NCBI GenBank assembly: GCA_020723125.1
Contig: DYJM01000012.1
Location: 1-33,942, forward strand
Reading direction: 5' to 3'
From: Acidithiobacillus ferrivorans
Lineage (GTDB): Bacteria > Pseudomonadota > Gammaproteobacteria > Acidithiobacillales > Acidithiobacillaceae
Length of the DNA stretch: 33,942 nt
Shown: positions 26,451 through 33,942 of the stretch, piece by piece
How the letters are laid out: each line of letters starts with the position of its first letter
Numbering within the stretch: position 1 is the stretch's first letter
Program-made: the position numbers and the translations under genes
The notes under the pieces: model-generated
What the model saw: only the letters and a program-made list of their open reading frames with translations
Databases searched by the model: none
Told to the model about the DNA's origin: nothing

Positions 26451-28385
26451 ATGCCAGACATTCAGTTGCCAGACGGTAGTCATCGACAGTTCCCTGAACC
26501 CCTCACCGGGTTGGAACTGGCGCGCACTATCGGCAGCGGACTTGCCAAGGCAGCAGTAGCCATGCGCGTCGATGGTACCCTCAAGGATCTCTCCACGGTG
26601 CTGGATGAGAATGCGGCAGTAGCCATTATCACCAAGGACAGTCCCGAAGGTCTGGAAGTGATTCGCCACTCCACCGCACATTTGCTGGCGCAGGCGGTTC
26701 AATCGCTGTTTCCGGGTGTTCAGGTCACCATCGGCCCGGTGATTGAAAACGGCTTTTATTATGATTTTGCCAGTGCGCGCAGCTTTACGGTGGAAGATCT
26801 TGCCGCCATTGAAAACCGGATGCGCGAACTGGTGAAGCAGAATCTTGCCGTCCAGCGCGAAGTATTGTCTCGTGATGCCGCCATTGATCTTTTCGAGAGC
26901 ATGGGTGAAGACTACAAGGTCCAGATTATCCGTGATATTCCGGCCAGTGAAGCATTGAGTTTGTACCGCCAGGGTGATTTCGTGGATCTCTGCCGGGGCC
27001 CTCATGTGCCCTCTACCGGATCACTGGGTGCCTTCAAGTTGCAGCGGGTTGCTGGAGCCTACTGGCGTGGAGACTCCCGCAACCCCATGTTGCAGCGTAT
27101 TTATGGAACGGCCTGGGCGAGCCAGAAAGATCTGGATGCCTATTTGCAGCAACTGGCTGAAGCTGAAAAGCGCGATCATCGCCGTATTGGCACCGAACTG
27201 GATTTGTTCTCCATTCAGGATGATGCCGGGGGAGGATTGGTTTTCTGGCATCCCATGGGTGCCCGGATCCGGCGGGTCATTGAGGACTTTTGGCGCAGTG
27301 CCCATGTGGATGGGGGCTATGAATTGCTGTTTACCCCGCATATTGCTCATGAGCAGTTGTGGCATACCTCTGGACACAAGGATTTTTACGCGGAATCCAT
27401 GTTTGATCCCATGCAGGACGAAGGCCAGCCGTATCAGCTCAAGCCCATGAACTGTCCTTTTCACATTCTGATTTACAAAGACAGGTTGCGTTCCTATCGG
27501 GATTTGCCCCTGCGTTGGGCGGAACTGGGGACGGTATACCGTCATGAAATGTCTGGAGCTCTGCATGGTTTGATGCGGGTGCGCGGCTTTACCCAGGATG
27601 ACGCCCATGTGTTCTGCCGCCCTGATCAAATTGCGGCGGAAATTGGCGAAGTGCTGACGCTGGTTCAGAAAATTCTCGGCACCTTTGGTTTTGACCGCTA
27701 CGAAATCAACCTTTCCACGCGGCCAGAGCACTCTGTGGGTAGTGATGCCATCTGGGAAACAGCTACCGAGGCTTTGCGTACCGCTTTGGATCGTGCGGGC
27801 CTGGAATATCAGGTAGATGAAGGGGGCGGGGCTTTTTACGGCCCGAAAATCGATCTGAAAATTCAGGATGCCATTGGCCGTAAATGGCAGTGCAGCACCA
27901 TCCAGCTCGATTTCAACTTGCCCGAGCGTTTCGGGATGGAGTATGTGGCTGAAGATGGTTCGCGGCAGGTACCTATCATGGTGCATCGCGCCATATTTGG
28001 TTCCGTGGAGCGCTTTTTCGGGGTGCTCATCGAACATTACGAAGGAAAATTCCCATTGTGGCTATCACCCGTTCAGGTTGTGGTGCTTCCGATCAGTGAG
28101 CATTTTGTCGAATATGCGGAATCTGTCACGGCAGCATTGAGCAAACTTGGCCTCCGTGTCGAAACGGACTTGAGAAACGAGAAGATAGGTTATAAGATAC
28201 GCGCCCACACCCTGCGCCGGGTGCCCTATATGCTGGTCGTCGGAGAACGCGAGCAGGAATCGGGAACCGTGGCGCTCAGGGATCGGAACGGTCAGGACTT
28301 GGGTTCCCATAGCATTGCTGCGCTGGGCACCGCTCTGCAGAAAATGGATCAGGAGCGGCAGAATACCCTGGAGTGGCAAGGCTAG
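26451..28385 (+). CDS. thrS: Threonyl-tRNA synthetase
   Basis: This class II synthetase charges tRNA-Thr and edits mischarged Ser. It has 644 aa in canonical order. A TGS-like domain spans residues 1-62. The editing domain has H73 and H77 (HSTAH), C181 and H185 (CRGPH). The catalytic domain has zinc ligands C335 (MNCPFH), H386 (DDAHVF) and H512 ([16 protein letters not shown]). The C-terminal anticodon-binding domain begins near [12 protein letters not shown]. The start at ATG 26451 follows GGAGGGGG; the track's 26427 start lies inside the terminator stem. It heads the thrS-infC-rpmI-rplT-pheS-pheT-ihfA cluster, with no promoter visible between the terminator and the start codon. Confidence 0.97.
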   Translation: MPDIQLPDGSHRQFPEPLTGLELARTIGSGLAKAAVAMRVDGTLKDLSTVLDENAAVAIITKDSPEGLEVIRHSTAHLLAQAVQSLFPGVQVTIGPVIENGFYYDFASARSFTVEDLAAIENRMRELVKQNLAVQREVLSRDAAIDLFESMGEDYKVQIIRDIPASEALSLYRQGDFVDLCRGPHVPSTGSLGAFKLQRVAGAYWRGDSRNPMLQRIYGTAWASQKDLDAYLQQLAEAEKRDHRRIGTELDLFSIQDDAGGGLVFWHPMGARIRRVIEDFWRSAHVDGGYELLFTPHIAHEQLWHTSGHKDFYAESMFDPMQDEGQPYQLKPMNCPFHILIYKDRLRSYRDLPLRWAELGTVYRHEMSGALHGLMRVRGFTQDDAHVFCRPDQIAAEIGEVLTLVQKILGTFGFDRYEINLSTRPEHSVGSDAIWETATEALRTALDRAGLEYQVDEGGGAFYGPKIDLKIQDAIGRKWQCSTIQLDFNLPERFGMEYVAEDGSRQVPIMVHRAIFGSVERFFGVLIEHYEGKFPLWLSPVQVVVLPISEHFVEYAESVTAALSKLGLRVETDLRNEKIGYKIRAHTLRRVPYMLVVGEREQESGTVALRDRNGQDLGSHSIAALGTALQKMDQERQNTLEWQG

Positions 28386-28401
28386 CGAGGAGGGTAAGGC
28401 G

Positions 28402-28920
28402 ATCGCGACGGAGAAAGAAGTCAATATCAACCGGGAAATTACCGCAGCACGGGTCCGGCTGATAGGGGTGGAAGGTGAACAAATGGGTGTGGTTTCCTTT
28501 ACGGAAGCCTTGTCGGCCGCTGAAGAAGCCGACCTGGATCTGGTGGAAATTGCCCCACAGGCGGAACCACCTGTATGCAGGATCATGGATTACGGCAAGT
28601 TTCGCTTTCAGGAAAGCAAACGTCAGCATGAAGCGAAGCGTCGGCAAAAGCAGACCCAGGTAAAGGAAATCAAATTCCGTCCGCGTACGGATGATGCCGA
28701 TTACCAGATCAAGCTCCGTAATATCATGCGTTTTATTGATGATGGAGACCGGGCCAAAATCACCCTGCGCTTTCGCGGTCGTGAGATGTCTCACCCGGAA
28801 CTGGGCATGGAACTGCTCAACCGGGTAGAAAAGGATTTAGCAGAAGTCGGGGTGGTTGAACAACGGCCACGCATGGAAGGACGGCAAATGGTGATGATTG
28901 TCGCCCCACGGAAAAAATAG
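28402..28920 (+). CDS. infC: Translation initiation factor IF-3
   Basis: IF-3 binds the 30S subunit, blocks premature 50S joining and checks start-codon pairing. The N-domain ([25 protein letters not shown]), the Lys/Arg-rich linker after [14 protein letters not shown] and the C-domain ([21 protein letters not shown]) are complete, giving 172 aa. No ATG, GTG or TTG lies in frame between the thrS stop and the conserved N-terminus. The best start is ATC at 28402, seven bases after GAGGAGGG. E. coli infC uses ATT, and such starts allow IF-3 to repress its own synthesis, so the same control is likely. The track's ATG at 28315 overlaps thrS and would add about 29 unrelated residues. Confidence 0.95.
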   Translation: MATEKEVNINREITAARVRLIGVEGEQMGVVSFTEALSAAEEADLDLVEIAPQAEPPVCRIMDYGKFRFQESKRQHEAKRRQKQTQVKEIKFRPRTDDADYQIKLRNIMRFIDDGDRAKITLRFRGREMSHPELGMELLNRVEKDLAEVGVVEQRPRMEGRQMVMIVAPRKK

Positions 28921-28929
28921 GAGAGCATC

Positions 28930-29127
28930 GTGCCAAAAATGAAGAGCAATCGCGGAGCGGCCAAGCGTTTCAAGCGCACCGGATCCGGCAAGTTTAAGCA
29001 TCGTCAGGCGTTTTTGAACCACATCCTGACCAAGAAAACGACCAAGCGGAAGCGTCATCTGCGCCACAGCTTGGTGACTTCGGGAAGCGATCAGGCTGCC
29101 TTGCGGCGCATGCTTCCCTACGCTTGA
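28930..29127 (+). CDS. rpmI: 50S ribosomal protein L35
   Basis: This is a small basic protein of the large ribosomal subunit, 65 aa with the family start [14 protein letters not shown] and the Lys/Arg-rich core [24 protein letters not shown]. The start codon is GTG at 28930, nine bases after the infC stop with GGAGAG just upstream; the internal ATG at codon 4 would delete the conserved first residues. infC-rpmI-rplT is the universal order. Confidence 0.96.
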   Translation: MPKMKSNRGAAKRFKRTGSGKFKHRQAFLNHILTKKTTKRKRHLRHSLVTSGSDQAALRRMLPYA

Positions 29128-29145
29128 TGACAGAGGAGTCGTACC

Positions 29146-30548
<1,403 letters not shown>

Positions 30549-30560
30549 GGAGCGAAGGCT

Positions 30561-32954
30561 ATGCGTATCAGTATTCAGTGGCTTCGTGATTGGTTGGATT
30601 TTTCCTGGAATGCGGAAGAAATTGCCCGTCGCCTGACCATGGGCGGTATTGAAGTAGAAGCAATGGAGCCTGCTGCTCCGCCTTTCCATTCGGTGGTCGT
30701 TGCGGCAGTACAAAGCGTGGCAGCGCATCCGCAAGCCGACAAGCTGCGAATCGCTCAGGTAGATGCTGGTGACGGTACCCTGCGGACGATTGTCTGTGGG
30801 GCTGCAAATCTGGCTGAAGGGCAGCGGGTACCCCTGGCTTTGCCGGGGGCGGAGTTGCCGGGGAATAAAAAAATAGGCATTTCGGAACTGCGCGGGGTGC
30901 GTTCGGAGGGCATGCTTTGTGCGGCTGGCGAGCTGGGTCTGGAAGATGGCAGTAGCGGCTTGTTGATTCTGGATGCAGAGGCTCCCGTAGGTGTAGATCT
31001 GCGGACTTATCTACAGTTGGATGATGAAATTCTGACTTTGGGTATTACCCCTAATCGCGGTGATGCCTTGTCCATCAAGGGCGTGGCACGCGATCTGTAT
31101 GCCCTTGGGGCGCAGCAACTGCATGATCCCCGGGCGGCCACTCCAGTTCCTGAGTGGTCTCAGCAGGACTCCACCCAAGAACCCGTGCAGGGTGATTATT
31201 CTGTATCCATAGATGCTGAAGCCAGAACAGCCTGTCCCAGTTATACCGCATTGTGGATTGACGGTGTACCGAGTCGCTTGCCGGATTTTTTGCGCGAGCG
31301 CTTGCGCCGGGCCGGTCAGCGCAGTATCCACCCGATGGTGGATTTGCTGAACCTCTGGATGTTTGATACCGGTCAGCCTTTGCACGCTTTTGATGCAGAT
31401 AAGATTCATGGTGGGCTGTGTGTACGCTGGGCCAGGACCGGAGAAGTCCTTGATGCGCTGGATGGCCGCGATCTCAGCCTGGAACCGGATATGCTGGTCA
31501 TTGCCGACGCGCAGGGACCGGTGGCACTCGCGGGTATTATCGGCGGACGCCGTAGCAGTGTGACCCCGCAAACACGTTCCATTATTCTGGAAGCAGCGTT
31601 TTTCCAACCCAAGGCCATTCAGGGCCGCGCCCGTCGACTGGGTTTGCAAACCGATGCCGCCATGCGCTATGAGCGGGGTGTGGATTTCAATCTGGCGCCG
31701 CAGGTAGCCAGAGGCGTGCTCGCGCAAATGATGGAACTGGCCGCCGTGCAGTTGCGAACCTCCCATTCATTCACCCTGAAGGGTCAGTTGCCAGCTTCCG
31801 CCGAAATTCCATTGCGGCAAAAACGTCTTGAGCGGGTGATGGGAATGCCCTACGCGGCGGCCGTCGTTGAGCAGTTGCTGACGCGCTTGGGCCTGCAGAT
31901 CCGTCCGGCGCAGGATGGTTGGCAGGCCACTGCCCCTAGCCACCGCTTTGATCTGCGGATTGAGGCGGATCTGATTGAAGAGGTGGGAAGAATCTACGGT
32001 TATGACCATCTGCCAGCCCATCGCCCGCGTGGCATCTTGCGGGCGGTTCCCGATAAGCAGTCATCATCGCAGATATTGCGCCATATTTTGCAGGCCCGCG
32101 ATTATCACGAAGTCATTACCTACAGTTTTATCAGCCAGGAATCTCAGGATGATTTTCAGCCGAATGCGGATGCGCCCACCTTGCTGAACCCCTTGTCAGC
32201 AGACCTGGCGGTGATGCGTGCCAGCCTCTGGCCGGGTTTGCTGCAGACCTTGCAATTTAATGCGAAGCGTCAGCAGGATCGTATTCGTCTTTTTGAAATG
32301 GGGCGAGTATTTTCGGCAGATCGGCAGAGCATGATCCTGGCAGGTTGCATCTGGGGCGCCGCAGATCGGGAAAACTGGGCGCAAACGGCCCGGGATGTGG
32401 ATTTTTTTGATCTTAAAGGGGATGTAGCCGCCATTCTGGCGTTATGGCCACAAACCCATTTTGAGTTTAAGACCCTGTCCACTGAGCATGCGCTGCATCC
32501 CGGACAGGCCGCAGAAATTCTGGTTGAAGGCCGCCGAATCGGGATGCTCGGGGCTCTGCATCCGACCCTTGCAGCGCGCTACGACCTGGACAAATCGGCC
32601 TTTTTCTTCTATCTAGACATGGAGATGCTGGAACATCTGCAGAAAGGGCGGCGTTTTACGGCGTTGTCATCCTATCCTGCCTTGCGCCGGGATGTGGCGT
32701 TGGTCATACCTGACCATATTGAGGCAGGAGCAGTTCTGGCAGCAATGCAGCAAACAGCCAGTGCGGTGCTGCAGGAAATTCGTATTTTCGATCGCTATCA
32801 GGGGGAATCCCTGCCGGCAGGGACCTACAGTTTGGCATTTGCGCTCATTTTGCAGGATCGTGAGCGTACGCTGACTGAGGCTGATGTACAAATGGAATTG
32901 GAGCGAATGCTTACGGCAGTGAAGCAAATCGGCTCTATAGAACTCAGGGCATAG
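30561..32954 (+). CDS. pheT: Phenylalanyl-tRNA synthetase beta subunit
   Basis: PheT is the beta subunit of PheRS and contributes tRNA binding and editing. In its 797 aa the parts are in order: an OB-fold tRNA-binding domain at about 40-150 (ADKLRIAQVDAGDGTLRTIVCGAAN), the B3/B4 editing domain (RPxxDLLN-like HPMVDLLNLWMFDTGQPLHAFD), the B5 domain near 410-480, a catalytic-like fold that lacks the active site, and the C-terminal ferredoxin-fold anticodon-binding domain (ALSSYPALRRDVALVI to the end). The ATG is 12 bases after pheS, behind GAGGAG. Confidence 0.97.
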   Translation: MRISIQWLRDWLDFSWNAEEIARRLTMGGIEVEAMEPAAPPFHSVVVAAVQSVAAHPQADKLRIAQVDAGDGTLRTIVCGAANLAEGQRVPLALPGAELPGNKKIGISELRGVRSEGMLCAAGELGLEDGSSGLLILDAEAPVGVDLRTYLQLDDEILTLGITPNRGDALSIKGVARDLYALGAQQLHDPRAATPVPEWSQQDSTQEPVQGDYSVSIDAEARTACPSYTALWIDGVPSRLPDFLRERLRRAGQRSIHPMVDLLNLWMFDTGQPLHAFDADKIHGGLCVRWARTGEVLDALDGRDLSLEPDMLVIADAQGPVALAGIIGGRRSSVTPQTRSIILEAAFFQPKAIQGRARRLGLQTDAAMRYERGVDFNLAPQVARGVLAQMMELAAVQLRTSHSFTLKGQLPASAEIPLRQKRLERVMGMPYAAAVVEQLLTRLGLQIRPAQDGWQATAPSHRFDLRIEADLIEEVGRIYGYDHLPAHRPRGILRAVPDKQSSSQILRHILQARDYHEVITYSFISQESQDDFQPNADAPTLLNPLSADLAVMRASLWPGLLQTLQFNAKRQQDRIRLFEMGRVFSADRQSMILAGCIWGAADRENWAQTARDVDFFDLKGDVAAILALWPQTHFEFKTLSTEHALHPGQAAEILVEGRRIGMLGALHPTLAARYDLDKSAFFFYLDMEMLEHLQKGRRFTALSSYPALRRDVALVIPDHIEAGAVLAAMQQTASAVLQEIRIFDRYQGESLPAGTYSLAFALILQDRERTLTEADVQMELERMLTAVKQIGSIELRA

Positions 32955-32966
32955 GGAGACAAGAAA

Positions 32967-33266
32967 GTGGCCGTCACGAAAGCAGAAATTGTTGATATGT
33001 TGTTTGAAACCATGGGCTTGAACAAGCGTGAAGCCAAAGGTATTGTGGAAGCCATGTTTGATCACATTCGCGAAACCCTGGCCCAGGGCGAAGAAGTGAA
33101 ACTCTCCGGCTTTGGTAATTTCACCCTGCGCGATAAAAATCCCCGCCCAGGACGTAATCCCAAAACCGGCGTGGAAATTACCATCACCGCACGGCGGGTG
33201 GTGACTTTCCATCCGAGCCAGAAGCTCAAAGCCTACGTCAATGGTAGCGAACCAGACAACGGCTAA
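32967..33266 (+). CDS. ihfA: Integration host factor subunit alpha
   Basis: IHF-alpha pairs with IHF-beta to bend DNA at specific sites in recombination, replication and transcription. The 99-aa protein has [47 protein letters not shown] with the intercalating proline arm, and [16 protein letters not shown]. The start is GTG at 32967 after GGGAGA. Position after pheT is conserved across gamma- and betaproteobacteria. The next gene overlaps its end by 26 bases. Confidence 0.96.
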   Translation: MAVTKAEIVDMLFETMGLNKREAKGIVEAMFDHIRETLAQGEEVKLSGFGNFTLRDKNPRPGRNPKTGVEITITARRVVTFHPSQKLKAYVNGSEPDNG

Positions 33267-33693
33267 GGGTAAAGCTGGCAAAGAGCTCGCCGCGCTACCA
33301 GAAATTCCTGAAAAACGGTATTTCTCCATTAGCGAGGCGTCTCTGCTTTGTGGGGTCAAGGCCCACGTACTGCGCTATTGGGAGCAGGAATTTCCGCTAC
33401 TCAGTCCGCTGAAAAGAAAAGGGAATCGCCGTTATTACCAGCGCCACGACTTACTACTGGCGCGGCAGATTCGTGAGCTTCTTTATGGAGAAGGTTACAC
33501 CATCCACGGCGCTCGTGAACGACTTCAGGGGCTGCGTAACGAATCCAGTCACGGGCATCCGATTTCAGCGGCACAACTGGAATTCGAAATGGAGGATAAT
33601 GCCTCCGGCCTGCATTCCAGCACGGGCAACCGCCTGACCTACCTGCGGACTGAATTATCTGAATTGATAAAAATATGTGCGGGCAAGCATTGA
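33241..33693 (+). CDS. MerR-family transcriptional regulator (MlrA-like)
   Basis: This 150-aa protein has a MerR winged-helix domain at about residues 27-97: [30 protein letters not shown], then [30 protein letters not shown]. The RYWEQEF and GNRRYY signatures are diagnostic. The C-terminal part is short, with no metal-binding Cys cluster, so a heavy-metal sensor is unlikely; the ligand is unknown. The ATG at 33241 is the only ordinary start; it overlaps ihfA by 26 bases and has no clear ribosome site, suggesting coupled translation with ihfA. A MerR gene directly after ihfA is common in proteobacteria, yet its targets are largely unstudied. Its TGA stop is embedded in the tRNA-Pro -35 element. 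Confidence 0.9.
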   Translation: MVANQTTAKGKAGKELAALPEIPEKRYFSISEASLLCGVKAHVLRYWEQEFPLLSPLKRKGNRRYYQRHDLLLARQIRELLYGEGYTIHGARERLQGLRNESSHGHPISAAQLEFEMEDNASGLHSSTGNRLTYLRTELSELIKICAGKH

Positions 33694-33718
33694 CCCGACG
33701 CCAGCGAAGCATTAGAGT
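33690..33718 (+). promoter_or_regulatory. tRNA-Pro promoter
   Basis: TTGACC (33690-33695) and TAGAGT (33713-33718) with a 17-bp spacer. The -35 element contains the TGA stop of the merR-like gene. The expected start lies about five bases before the tRNA. Confidence 0.65.
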
Positions 33719-33729
33719 AGCGGCTCTTG

Positions 33730-33807
<78 letters not shown>

Positions 33808-33858
33808 TTTTACTATATGAATCATAATGATATAATTTTTATGGGCCATAAGTAAAAC

Positions 33859-33892
33859 TTTTTGGTAAACTTTTGGTTTATTTTTGGTAAAC
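33859..33892 (+). repeat. AT-rich direct repeats TTTTTGGTAAAC after tRNA-Pro
   Basis: TTTTTGGTAAAC occurs at 33859-33870 and 33881-33892, exactly 22 bases apart, with a partial inverted copy (TGGTTTA) between them that pairs with TAAACCA. The whole 33807-33942 stretch has no ORF of note, is much more AT-rich than the rest of the window, and includes a perfect TATAAT at 33831-33836 without a good -35. It may be an integrase arm-site region or an upstream region of the next gene. Confidence 0.6.
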
Positions 33893-33942
33893 CATCAGAG
33901 ATAAGCCGACGGTATCGGTCACAATCCATGGTTCCTGGTGTT

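Overview
This 33.9 kb window is a dense, almost purely core-genome stretch of a proteobacterial chromosome with moderately high GC. The gene order (tldD-ftsH-folP-glmM-tpiA-secG-tRNA-Leu-nuoA-N-DUF2818-tRNA-Val-thrS-infC-rpmI-rplT-pheST-ihfA-merR-tRNA-Pro) combines beta- and gammaproteobacterial arrangements. It fits Acidithiobacillus or a close relative best, but that is an inference from synteny and protein style, not from a search. No transposase, CRISPR array, phage gene or broken gene was seen.

Layout. On the minus strand, positions 54-4042 hold the class I ribonucleotide reductase operon nrdA-nrdB. Its promoter carries two NrdR-box-like palindromes 31 bp apart and three DnaA-box-like 9-mers, so dNTP supply appears tied both to nucleotide pools and to replication initiation. 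The divergent nrdA/tldD gap (4043-4555) also contains a 196-bp nested inverted repeat with perfect 29-bp outer arms. Everything after that is on the plus strand. tldD (peptidase), ftsH (membrane AAA+ protease), folP (folate synthesis), glmM (peptidoglycan precursor), tpiA (glycolysis) and secG (translocon) form a housekeeping run that ends with tRNA-Leu(GAG) and an intrinsic terminator.

Positions 11796-25972 are a complete 14-gene NADH:quinone oxidoreductase (complex I) operon, nuoA to nuoN, with separate nuoC and nuoD, short gaps or overlaps, and all Fe-S ligand motifs intact including the optional N7 site in NuoG. A small three-helix membrane protein (DUF2818-like) overlaps the end of nuoN. 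tRNA-Val(GAC) with its own promoter and terminator follows. Next comes the translation cluster thrS-infC-rpmI-rplT-pheS-pheT, then ihfA (nucleoid protein) and an overlapping MerR-type regulator gene. tRNA-Pro(GGG) follows, and the last 136 bases switch to AT-rich, repeat-containing DNA that could be an island edge.

The most notable observations are regulatory or structural rather than new protein systems: the NrdR/DnaA array at nrdA; the long nested inverted repeat beside it; an intrinsic terminator ending about 15 bases before the thrS start codon; an ATC start for infC; tRNA promoters whose -35 element contains the stop codon of the preceding gene; and AT-rich direct repeats after tRNA-Pro. 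I found no convincing undescribed multi-gene system in this window.
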